A DNA stretch of 64,000 nucleotides, taken from positions 1,210,501 to 1,274,500 of the forward strand of contig WPIO01000035.1 in NCBI GenBank assembly GCA_009760855.2. The letters are read 5' to 3'. The DNA comes from Cristatella mucedo. Lineage: Eukaryota; Bryozoa; Phylactolaemata; Cristatellidae. The notes below the pieces were generated by a model. The model was not told where the DNA came from, made no database searches, and was given only the letters and a program-made list of their open reading frames with translations. The translations under genes were made by a program, and so were the position numbers. Below, piece by piece: positions 34,681 to 46,500 of the stretch; the stretch's first letter is position 1, and each line of letters opens with the position of its first letter.

Positions 34681-35194
34681 CATTTATTATAGTACTCTGA
34701 CTCGTACTAGACCCGTGTGAAAATGTCGCAGGCAAATATCATAGCTGCTAGCTTCGTGGGGCAATAGATAACAAAGACTATAGAGTGTACCAAAAGAAGC
34801 TAAACAGAGCGGATAAAACTACTTGAAATCGTTTCATTGCAATGATTCGCAGCTTTCTGGCCCATCACAAGGCTACACAATATGAGCCCTGCGTCAGTCT
34901 CTCATGAAGAGCCATGCCCAAATGGGATCTGGAATGTCACTCTATTCTATATCCTTGGTCCTCTCCTTGAAAAACTCAATCAGAACATGTAAGCTTATTC
35001 GGAAGTAAAACGAGCGCGTTCCCTGGATGTATTGGACTTTGAACTTCGTTACACCGGGCGGTAAAACGAAAACACAATCGGGGAACTGCTTTTGGGGTCT
35101 TTTTGAGCTTTAATTTTTTCCGATGTCTGAATCATTTTTTGGTTTTCCCATTACAAGTGAGTCCTAGTCTCAGCCACCGCGCGACGAATGCTGA

Positions 35195-35400
35195 CGACGC
35201 CTAAACATTGTACCACGGCTAAAGACTCGTAGGTGCAGCATCAATACATGCAGGTATGCCGATGGTAGCAGGAACACAGCAGTGACGAAGAGCGCTCGTA
35301 CCCTAGCATAACAAGTCCATATCCATAAAATGCAGATAAGTCAATTTCAAAGTAACGGAGGGTTGTAGGCCATTCAAAAGCGGCTGGAACATGCACTATT
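35195..35400 (+). repeat. Dispersed repeat R2, copy 2
   Basis: Counterpart of 3365-3560, with 'ggtatgccgatggtagcagg', 'tgacgaagagcgctcg' and 'aacaagtccatatcc'. Same orientation, lower GC than copy 1. No shared coding frame. Confidence 0.5.
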
Positions 35401-36055
35401 GGCTAGATGGCCAAACAACTCTGCTGGCTATCTTACATCGTCGGCTTTTATGTGACCTCGGCCATATTTTATCGCGTTAACGGTTCCTAGTCGTTACAAT
35501 TCAGAAAGCACTAATAATGATCATGTCATGAAGTGGCCGGTTTTTCCCGCCGCCATTTCACTGTTAACTCAATATGGCCACTAGTCCCGATTCACGCTAG
35601 TAATAATGATAATAACAAAACTAGAAGCTATGACTGCTATGCTCGAATGTAAATCTAGTTTCGAAATAGTTTCCTCCGTAGACATCGCGTCGACATTGCG
35701 TCTGGGGAATCTTTGAATTAATTCCCAGCGAGTGCCGGGGCAACCTAGCTTCAAGCAGCGTAAGCTTATAGATATCGTCTCAGAGAGCTTCGCCGATGCA
35801 CTATAACTTCTATTTACGTCAAACTATTCGTCAAGTGAAATTATGTTCTTTCCGACATCTTCATGATGCAGACTCCGATTCTTCTCAACGAAGGAGAACG
35901 GACCAGAAGAGATCTTCAGGTCCTCTAAAAAAATGTATTACATATCCATATCTAGTAGAACTCACCCTCCAATTAAGACCCAGCCTACTATTTAGGTGGC
36001 AGGTAATCGCAGCTAGCTGCACGGGGCACACCCACTAACCATACCATGTCATAAT
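35401..36055. other. Unassigned intergenic sequence
   Basis: I see no recognised gene or repeat. AT-rich, with short frames only. Confidence 0.3.
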
Positions 36056-36059
36056 ATTG

Positions 36060-36385
36060 ATACATAACAATGTAATTCCATGTATATCTAACTCCAAAAA
36101 GATTAAGTGGGTGTTATGCCGGGCAGTTTTCCTTACCACATTCAAATGCTTAGCAGCGTTCGGTACGTATTCGGTAGCCAACAGACTTCATCTCACCGAG
36201 GGAAAAAGTGAAAAGCAAAGCTGAGCCCAGTAGGCCAGTTAAGGTAGTGAGTAGCTTAGAAGTGGCAGCTCGGGGCGGCTGGAAAGCGTATTTCACAGTC
36301 GGCTGCAAGATATTACACGTCGTTTCATGAGAATTGAGGCTCTTTAAGCGTTGGAATGGAGTAGCTAATTTATTGTCCATAAAGA
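36060..36385 (-). mobile_element. LINE family B 3' end, minus strand
   Basis: The reverse complement matches the LINE B end at 52.5-52.74 kb: 'cggtagccaacagacttcat', 'gtgagtagcttagaagtgg' and the 'gggtgttatgccg' 3' UTR block. The frame is broken. Confidence 0.7.
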
Positions 36386-37000
36386 ACCAGAGGATACAAG
36401 GAGGCTGAAATTAGTGCAGCAATTCAGCTAAGTGCGAAAGAGCAAAGCCATGACGACCTTATTTAGCGTAAGAACTTTTCACTGTATCCATTGATCAACC
36501 GAAGCCATCGAAGCTCTTGTTATTGCATCTACGCTTAAAAGTAAAATTTGTCTCTACGAGACTTTCGCCACCGAAGCGAAATCTCGATCGAATCAGCGTC
36601 GTTTTTATTAAGGTTCGGAGCCCAAGAGGGTGTGCCATAAAAATGCCTGCCGAATCATTGATCACTAGAACTCAGTTAAAGCAAAAGAATGTACGGAGCC
36701 TTGGCTGCTGTTAAGCAAACTGACATTTTCCTAATCGGCATGCACTTCCAGAGAGAAGCATTTTAACACGAAGTCGCTTTAATACCTGTAGCTATAGAAG
36801 CACAGCTAGCACGGTGGCATGTTAAAGTATGAGCACAGGGAAGCTACATGCTTGACCGGTAGAACTGAGAAAGCATGAATCGTCTCGTGTCATCATCTCT
36901 CTAGTGAACTCAGCTGCAGAAGCGGTTTGCTGCTGCATGGTGAAATGCGAACATGCCAAAATGATTGTTGGGTTATGGCAAACACTTGAGATTATACATG
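36386..37000. other. Unassigned intergenic sequence
   Basis: No gene or repeat recognised. Confidence 0.3.
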
Positions 37001-37004
37001 ATTT

Positions 37005-38440
37005 CTTAATTATTATAATAACAATGATAGCATATTTGTATAGTGCCACCAAAGAACTGAATGTCTTTCTAGACACTTTACTGATGTTGTATAGAAAGCA
37101 TTACCAAGTGATTGGTGGTAACATCCGAAATCAACAGCCATGGTGAAAGCATCCATGCCCAAAAAGGACAAAATCACACAGATCGAACAAATGGTGGAAT
37201 AAACAAGTGCATTTTAAGCTTCTTGTCAAATGTCGTGTCAGCGGACTTTGTAACATTCATTGGTAGTGAATTCCAGGCTTTGGGAGTATACGAACTAAAA
37301 GCACGGTCTTCGCAGGTGTTGAGGTTCGTACGGGGCATGGCTAAGCGATTCAAGTCAAAGCTGTGGGTTGTACGATTCTCCGCCTGATGGGGAAGTAGTT
37401 CTGGTAGGTAGGCTGGAGCCAGAGAGTGAAGGAGCTTATTAGTGGCAGAATCTTAAAGTCGATACGCTGCTTGATTGGGAGCCAGTGCAGTGGGAGAAGT
37501 GGTGGGTTGTGGCAACTGCAAAGCTCACGGCAGGCGAGCCTAGCTGCCGAGTTTTGCAACTACTGTAAGTGCCTGATTACACAGGCAGGTAGACCAGCAA
37601 GCAGTGAGTTACAGAAGTCAAGATGGGATGTCAAAAATACATGGACCAGCTTCAATGTAGTATCCCTGTCTAAGCAAGCCAAAATTTTAGTGGTGTTGTG
37701 TAGCTGAAAGATGGCAGACTTGACTGTAGAGCTGATGTGGTCGTAGAAAAATGGTCTGAGGAAAGGTCACTTTGGAACATGACACCTAGATTACTTGCAG
37801 ATTCAACAGGAGATATCCTGGCGGAGCCGATTTTGAGCGCTAGATTTTCTAATTTTTGAATCACACTTGGTTTGCCCATAACTAGTAAGTTGGTTTTATC
37901 ATAATTCAATTCAAGAAATTTTGCTGCCATCCATGTGCGAATGTCATCAATACATGCAGCAAGGGTGTGTAGAGAATTCGACATAGTCGAGGGCTGGGAG
38001 GGATCAAAGTAAAGGTACAACTGAGTGCCGTCTATATAAAAATGAAAGCTTAGACTGTGCTTGGCGTAGACATCGGCAAAAGGAAGAGCATAAACAGAAA
38101 AGCGCACCGAGCACAGACCCCGAAGGTATCCTGTACTTAAGTGGTTCCACGGATGATTTTCGTCCGTTCATATCAATACTCTGGAGTCTTCCACTGAGAT
38201 AGGACCTGGACCGTTGCAGGCCAGTGATGCTCAGGAAAGATGCGAGACGCTCAAAAAAGACTTTGTGATCAATAGATCGAATGCTGTCGAAAGATCAAGC
38301 AGAGTGACTAGACCCAAGTCTCCATTGCTGAAAAATTCGCGATAAACCCTAAACAATGCAGTCTCCGCGGAGTGGTTAGCTTGTACTGGGTCAGCTCTCA
38401 GGTTAGCCGTGATACTAGCTAGCACTTGCTTTGGTGGGCT
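37005..38440 (-). mobile_element. LINE family A, long degraded copy on the minus strand
   Basis: Read 5' to 3' on the minus strand: RT block 1-2 ('NHSAETALFRVYREFF', 'LVTLLDLSTAFD') near 38390-38260, the active site changed to 'FHFYIDGTQLYL' near 38040, then 'ELNYDKTNLLVMGKPSVIQK' and 'DLSSDHFSTT', then the C-terminal 'LHWLPIKQRIDFKIL' near 37490. It ends in a tail with a degraded hairpin and 'ttattataataaca' near 37005-37090. Frames change several times, and the Y-A-D-D box is Y-I-D-G. This copy reaches further 5' than the 13.9 kb copy. Confidence 0.85.
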
Positions 38441-39680
38441 TGACTAGAGCACCTAGAGCAACCGCAGCAGATGGATCTATCCAAGTAGAATTGGGTAGGG
38501 AACACATTAGTTAACCGGAAGCGAAGCGAAGTGTCAGTTTGACAGCGAGATCCGCTGAGGTTAGAATGGAACTTTGGGCAGACAAAAGAGGGGCGAGAGA
38601 GTGACGGGGGAGAGCTCGGGGCAGCAGCAGCTCCCCTAGTCATTGAGAGACTGCGTCTCAAGAGCACGAGTGCCGAACCTACGGTGACGAATAGTCAAGT
38701 GCAAATTAGTCTGTGCAGTTGCGTTCTGCCGGCTATTCGATTAGCTGATCGCATCTTGGGGTGCTGGAGCTGTCCGCCTTCGGGTCGGACCGTCGCAGAC
38801 GCAGGGTAGTTTATTACACCCGGGCTTCGGGAGTTGGCGTAGTTAACTCCGTCAGTCCGGTGCGCGCCACGCCAGCGCGTAACCATTACTAACAGGTCCA
38901 CAGTAAACTTGTTTTCGGCGACCAGTTGTGGCCGACCTCTTGTGTTTTAACCGTGCTGCAGCACTGCATAGCACAGTCCACAGGTAGAGAGCCGGGGGGG
39001 GGACGATCTTCTGCCCGGTTAAAGCTTTAAAGCTTAACGGCTGCGGGTAATCCTTTTTTTATCACTGTAGGGTTTTCAAAGTAACAAGGTCACCCATACT
39101 GAACGAAGCTGTCGTACATCATTCGCAAATAATGAGCAAGTATTCGGCCAAAGCTGGGGAAGGGGCGACCTTTGACTCGCCGTCAGGAGTAGGAGTGAAC
39201 GTGCAGGCATGTCGCTTCAACCTCTACGCCTACCGTATTGTTCTTTGTAATTGAACTACCTCCAGCTTTATGACCTAAACGGTACTTGACGAGGGCCAGC
39301 TGGCCACACTCTGGAAAGGTTGCGGGCACGCGAGGGGATAGCAGCGTGGCCATTAGCGTCTGAGCCTCTGGATAGAATTTTACAAAAAAATTCAATTTAC
39401 CTGGTTTAAATCGTGCATCTGAGCAAGCTTTGAAATCCTACGTCATACTAGAAACCTATCTACAGCGCAGGCCAGCCGATTAGTTTCCGCCTGCTGCTGA
39501 TATCCTCTGACGGCTAATTCCCGAGTTCTCAGCGTGGTCTTCCCCGATTAGCCGGCTTCTCACCCTGAACTCGTTTCTCATCGCACTGCTTTTGACCTCA
39601 AGTCTCCCTGCTGCTGTTCCTTCGAACATGCTCGGCGATTGGGCCAGTTGTATGGGCCGTCAACGTTGGCGGGGAAGCTT
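38441..39680. other. Unassigned intergenic sequence
   Basis: Contains a G run near 38990 and a few short frames on both strands. No recognised gene. A minus-strand frame at 39395-39183 is noted under rejected items. Confidence 0.3.
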
Positions 39681-39682
39681 AG

Positions 39683-39859
39683 AGGGACGACTTTCGAATC
39701 AGATGTAAAAACTCAAAAAGCACGCTCTCGGATATTTGGAAAAGGTTGATGAACCAGAGAATAGTAAAAGAAGACCAACTGCGTTACCAGATGAAGAGGT
39801 ACCATGACTTTTATTTTGGCTACGACATGGTTGTAGTCGAAGACGGCAAACTCGTCTAG
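39683..39859 (+). other. Possible orphan coding exon, unidentified
   Basis: A 58-codon frame without an ATG at its start, preceded by 'gcttag' (possible acceptor) and ending at TAG. It reads like ordinary globular protein, with 'NQRIVKEDQLRYQMKRYHDF' followed by a Y-F-G-Y-D-M-V-V-V-E-D-G-K-L-V end. I do not recognise it. It could be a terminal exon or a relic of a mobile element. No upstream partner exon was found. Confidence 0.25.
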
Positions 39860-40556
39860 GTCCCAAAGTTCTGCGAAGTTTATTTTATATCAGCTAATGA
39901 GAAAGTGAGTGTCGAACCTCGCCCGCATTGTGAATCCGTGAGATCTCATCACCCGCATCAGATTGTATATGTATATATTTATGTGTGTGTGTGTTTGTTT
40001 ATGCATATCATAGAATGTGTGCGAAGACATTCAATGCCCGTAGTAATGGTGCGTGACTTATGCCAGCGCAGCTATTCATTCGCCCGCTCGTAAATTTTGC
40101 CTTTTAACTCTCAATTCCTAGTACCGATAAATTAGAGGCCGCTAATGTAGCGGCTGATTTGTTTCTCTTTCGCTATATTAAAAATTACTGGTCGATGTAC
40201 CTTCTTTTTGCAAGGTTTGACCGACGGCTCGGGTTAATGCGGTTTCAACATTTTTGTGTGCGTTGAAAAACAGCGTTATGCATGTGCGGACGCCTTCGCC
40301 CTTGCTTACCGTTTCGAGATGCTCTGTCCCTGTTTTGCAAGCCCTGCCCGGGTGCAGTAATGCACCTCTGTGGCTCCACCTAGGTAGTGGTGGGGGAAGG
40401 GATCCACGGCTTTCATTCAAGTACTGTGAAGTTACAAAGCTACTTCTGGAAGGGAAGGCTTTGCCATTGCAGTGCCTTGCTGGCACGACATAAGTTGGTA
40501 GGTATGTGGCTCTATCCTCAAGAAGGAAAACAACTGGACCGAACCCTCATGCCATA

Positions 40557-43500
40557 TGCTTGTCACGACCTCGGTGCCGATGTCGTAGGTTCGAATCCTG
40601 CTATGGGCGATCTTTTATTGCCACTGCAATGGTGGTGATAGCCGTGAAGGCTCCTCTGTCGCCATACAAGAGAGTTTGTTAAATCAGCTAGTATTTCTTA
40701 TATATATATATATATATTACCTCCGATGCCTAAGGGCTGTGTGCTACTAAAATGCATTCAGGTGTAAAACTCGATGTCTTGGATTGCTCTGGTCTTTTGT
40801 AGAAATCTTGTGCTTGAGCCTTGTCGCATACATAAAGCACCTGGATAGAGATTAAGTTCTCTTAAGGTGCTATGTAAATGAAGTATTGATTCATTTGTTC
40901 AGCCCTGCATGTTAAAGTGTGTAGGTGTGTGTCCTTCTAGGGGCATCTGTTATGGTTTACCGCTCTGTTCCTTTGTTGAAAGTTGCTGCACTTTTTATGG
41001 GTCGACCATGTGGCAGTCTTGTGCATGCTATTTTTTGGAGAGCTCTTAAAATGACAGTGAATGATTACTTTCTACTCGTGTTGCAGATTGGAAGTAAGCA
41101 CGACGACATCTGCATTCACCTGTGTGTCCGACCTTGAGACTGGTACAGGCATTTACATCAAGTATAATAAGCAGTGAGACTATATTTGTCACGGCTCTAT
41201 ATGAACCATTGTGTGGCGCCACCGGCAATAACCAGAAAGGATAGGTGAGTCATCGGCCGTTGTTGCCAAATGTTTAGCATCTGCCTGGCTACATGTTTCT
41301 GTGAATTCGTGTGTGCCATGGATTAAGTGGAGACTGTTGTGAGGACTGCTTTTGTTTGGTAGCAGGCCTGTATTGCAAGCAAAGTATTGCAAAGTCTCCA
41401 CATATTGAAAGACATGCCAATCAGACAGGCTTGCTTTTCTTTGTAAGAGCGAGCTTCGAAATGAGGCAGACAAAAAAGCATCTCGTTATTGTACACACGG
41501 TTTTGTATTCATTTATATGCATTTGCATGTGTATATGTATACGCTCTCCTTTTTCTTATTTAGTAGCAAATCATTGAAGAACTCAGCCTCGATTTAACCA
41601 AGCTTTCCAGCGGAGGCGAAGAGCGACTATCCGGTTGCCAGAACCGTGATAGCACACTAGGTGAGGTGCTTGCTTGTCACGACCTCGGTGCCGATGTCGT
41701 AGGTTCGAATCCTGCTGTGGGCGATCTTTTATTGCCACTGCAATGGTGGTGATAGCCGTGAAGGCTCCTCTGTCGCCATACAAGAGAGTTTGTTAAATCA
41801 GCTAGTATTTCTTATATATATATATATATATATATTACCTCCGATGCCTAAGGGCTGTGTGCTACTAAAATGCATTCAGGTGTAAAACTCGATGTCTTGG
41901 ATTGCTCTGGTCTTTTGTAGAAATCTTGTGCTTGAGCCTTGTCGCATACATAAAGCACCTGGATAGAGATTAAGTTCTCTTAAGGTGCTACGTAAATGAA
42001 GTATTGATTCATTTGTTCAGCCCTGCATGTTAAAGTGTGTAGGTGTGTGTCCTTCTAGGGGCATCTGTTATGGTTTACCGCTCTGTTCCTTTGTTGAAAG
42101 TTGCTGCACTTTTTATGGGTCGACCATGTGGCAGTCTTGTGCATGCTATTTTTTGGAGAGCTCTTAAAATGACAGTGAATGATTACTTTCTACTCGTGTT
42201 GCAGATTGGAAGTAAGCACGACGACATCTGCATTCACCTGTGTGTCCGACCTTGAGACTGGTACAGGCATTTACATCAAGTATAATAAGCAGTGAGACTA
42301 TATTTGTCACGGCTCTATATGAACCATTGTGTGGCGCCACCGGCAATAACCAGAAAGGATAGGTGAGTCATCGGCCGTTGTTGCCAAATGTTTAGCATCT
42401 GCCTGGCTACATGTTTCTGTGAATTCGTGTGTGCCATGGATTAAGTGGAGACTGTTGTGAGGACTGCTTTTGTTTGGTAGCAGGCCTGTATTGCAAGCAA
42501 AGTATTGCAAAGTCTCCACATATTGAAAGACATGCCAATCAGACAGGCTTGCTTTTCTTTGTAAGAGCGAGCTTCGAAATGAGGCAGATAAAAAAAGCAT
42601 CTCGTTATTGTACACACGGTTTTGTATTCATTTATATGCATTTGCATGTGTATATGTATACGCTCTCCTTTTTCTTATTTAGTAGCAAATCATTGAAGTT
42701 TGAACTCAGCCTCGATTTAACCAAGCTTTCCAGCGGAGGCGAAGAGCGACTATCCGGTTGCCAGAACCGTGATAGCACACTAGGTAAGGTGCTTGCTTGT
42801 CACGACCTCGGTGCCGATGTCGTAGGTTCGAATCCTGCTGTGGGCGATCTTTTATTGCCACTGCAATGGTGGTGATAGCCGTGAAGGCTCCTCTGTCGCC
42901 ATACAAGAGAGTTTGTTAAATCAGCTAGTATTTCTTATATATATATATATATATATATATTACCTCCGATGCCTAAGGGCTGTGTGCTACTAAAATGCAT
43001 TCAGGTCAAAAACTCGATCTCTTGGATTGCTCTGGTCTTTTGTAGAAATCTTGTGCTTGAGCCTTGTCGCATACATAAAGCACCTGGATAGAGATTAAGT
43101 TCTCTTAAGGTGCTACGTAAATGAAGTATTGATTCATTTGTTCAGCCCTGCATGTTAAAGTGTGTAGGTGTGTGTCCTTCTAGGGGCATCTGTTATGGTT
43201 TACCGCTCTGTTCCTTTGTTGAAAGTTGCTGCACTTTCTATGGGTCGACCATCTGGCAGTCTTGTGCATGCTATTTTTTGGAAAGCTCTTAAAATGACAG
43301 TGAATGATTACTTTCTACTCGTGTTGCAGATTGGAAGTAAGCACGACGACATCTGCATTCACCTGTTTGTCCGTCCTTCAGACTGGTACAGGCATTTACA
43401 TCATCAAGTATAATAAGCAGTGAGACTATATTTGTCACGGCTCTATATGAACCATTGTGTGGCGCCACCGGCACTAACCGGAGAGGATAGATGAGTCATC

Positions 43501-46500
43501 GGCCGTTGTCCAAATGTTTAGCATCTGCCTGGCTACATGTTTCTGTGAATTCGTGTGTGCCATGGATTAAGTGGAGACTGTTGTGAGGACTGCTTTTGTT
43601 TGGTAGCAGGCCTGTATTGCAAGCAAAGTATTGCAAAGTCTCCACATATTGAAAGACATGCCAATCAGACAGGCTTGCTTTTCTTTGTAAGAGCGAGCTT
43701 CGAAATGAGGCAGACAAAAAAGCATCTCGTTATTGTACACACGGTTTTGTATTCATTTATATGCATTTGCATGTGTATATGTATACGCTCTCCTTTTTCT
43801 TATTTAGTAGCAAATCATTGAAGTTTGAACTCAGCCTCGATTTAACCAAGCTTTCCAGCGGAGGCGAAGAGCGACTATCCGGTTGCCAGAACCGTGATAG
43901 CACACTAGGTAAGGTGCTTGCTTGTCACGACCTCGGTGCCGATGTCGTAGGTTCGAATCCTGCTGTGGGCGATCTTTTATTGCCACTGCAATGGTGGTGA
44001 TAGCCGTGAAGGCTCCTCTGTCGCCATACAAGAGAGTTTGTTAAATCAGCTAGTATTTCTTATATATATATATATATATATTACCTCCGATGCCTAAGGG
44101 CTGTGTGCTACTAAAATGCATTCAGGTGTAAAACTCGATGTCTTGGATTGCTCTGGTCTTTTGTAGAAATCTTGTGCTTGAGCCTTGTCGCATACATAAA
44201 GCACCTGGATAGAGATTAAGTTCTCTTAAGGTGCTACGTAAATGAAGTATTGATTCATTTGTTCAGCCCTGCATGTTAAAGTGTGTAGGTGTGTGTCCTT
44301 CTAGGGGCATCTGTTATGGTTTACCGCTCTGTTCCTTTGTTGAAAGTTGCTGCACTTTCTATGGGTCGACCATCTGGCAGTCTTGTGCATGCTATTTTTT
44401 GGAAAGCTCTTAAAATGACAGTGAATGATTACTTTCTACTCGTGTTGCAGATTGGAAGTAAGCACGACGACATCTGCATTCACCTGTTTGTCCGTCCTTC
44501 AGACTGGTACAGGCATTTACATCATCAAGTATAATAAGCAGTGAGACTATATTTGTCACGGCTCTATATGAACCATTGTGTGGCGCCACCGGCACTAACC
44601 GGAGAGGATAGGTGAGTCATCGGCCGTTGTCCAAATGTTTAGCATCTGCCTGGCTACATGTTTCTGTGAATTCGTGTGTGCCATGGATTAAGTGGAGACT
44701 GTTGTGAGGACTGCTTTTGTTTGGTAGCAGGCCTGTATTGCAAGCAAAGTATTGCAAAGTCTCCACATATTGAAAGACATGCCAATCAGACAGGCTTGCT
44801 TTTCTTTGTAAGAGCGAGCTTCGAAATGAGGCAGACAAAAAAGCATCTCGTTATTGTACACACGGTTTTGTATTCATTTATATGCATTTGCATGTGTATA
44901 TGTATACGCTCTCCTTTTTCTTATTTAGTAGCAAATCATTGAAGTTTGAACTCAGCCTCGATTTAACCAAGCTTTCCAGCGGAGGCGAAGAGCGACTATC
45001 CGGTTGCCAGAACCGTGATAGCACACTAGGTAAGGTGCTTGCTTGTCACGACCTCGGTGCCGATGTCGTAGGTTCGAATCCTGCTGTGGGCGATCTTTTA
45101 TTGCCACTGCAATGGTGGTGATAGCCGTGAAGGCTCCTCTGTCGCCATACAAGAGAGTTTGTTAAATCAGCTAGTATTTCTTATATATATATATATATAT
45201 TACCTCCGATGCCTAAGGGCTGTGTGCTACTAAAATGCATTCAGGTCAAAAACTCGATCTCTTGGATTGCTCTGGTCTTTTGTAGAAATCTTGTGCTTGA
45301 GCCTTGTCGCATACATAAAGCACCTGGATAGAGATTAAGTTCTCTTAAGGTGCTACGTAAATGAAGTATTGATTCATTTGTTCAGCCCTGCATGTTAAAG
45401 TGTGTAGGTGTGTGTCCTTCTAGGGGCATCTGTTATGGTTTACCGCTCTGTTCCTTTGTTGAAAGTTGCTGCACTTTCTATGGGTCGACCATCTGGCAGT
45501 CTTGTGCATGCTATTTTTTGGAAAGCTCTTAAAATGACAGTGAATGATTACTTTCTACTCGTGTTGCAGATTGGAAGTAAGCACGACGACATCTGCATTC
45601 ACCTGTTTGTCCGTCCTTCAGACTGGTACAGGCATTTACATCATCAAGTATAATAAGCAGTGAGACTATATTTGTCACGGCTCTATATGAACCATTGTGT
45701 GGCGCCACCGGCACTAACCGGAGAGGATAGGTGAGTCATCGGCCGTTGTCCAAATGTTTAGCATCTGCCTGGCTACATGTTTCTGTGAATTCGTGTGTGC
45801 CATGGATTAAGTGGAGACTGTTGTGAGGACTGCTTTTGTTTGGTAGCAGGCCTGTATTGCAAGCAAAGTATTGCAAAGTCTCCACATATTGAAAGACATG
45901 CCAATCAGACAGGCTTGCTTTTCTTTGTAAGAGCGAGCTTCGAAATGAGGCAGACAAAAAAGCATCTCGTTATTGTACACACGGTTTTGTATTCATTTAT
46001 ATGCATTTGCATGTGTATATGTATACGCTCTCCTTTTTCTTATTTAGTAGCAAATCATTGAAGTTTGAACTCAGCCTCGATTTAACCAAGCTTTCCAGCG
46101 GAGGCGAAGAGCGACTATCCGGTTGCCAGAACCGTGATAGCACACTAGGTAAGGTGCTTGCTTGTCACGACCTCGGTGCCGATGTCGTAGGTTCGAATCC
46201 TGCTGTGGGCGATCTTTTATTGCCACTGCAATGGTGGTGATAGCCGTGAAGGCTCCTCTGTCGCCATACAAGAGAGTTTGTTAAATCAGCTAGTATTTCT
46301 TATATATATATATATATATATTACCTCCGATGCCTAAGGGCTGTGTGCTACTAAAATGCATTCAGGTCAAAAACTCGATCTCTTGGATTGCTCTGGTCTT
46401 TTGTAGAAATCTTGTGCTTGAGCCTTGTCGCATACATAAAGCACCTGGATAGAGATTAAGTTCTCTTAAGGTGCTAAGTAAATGAAGTATTGATTCATTT

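Noticed and set aside
39183..39395. 70-codon minus-strand frame ('GQLALVKYRLGHKAGGSSIT')
   Set aside because: Possible acceptor and donor nearby, but no partner exon, no family signature and short length. Not enough to call a gene.
42805..42850. tRNA gene suggested by 'ggttcgaatcc'
   Set aside because: The B box belongs to SINE family 2. The acceptor and anticodon stems do not close, and the same block repeats in each array unit.
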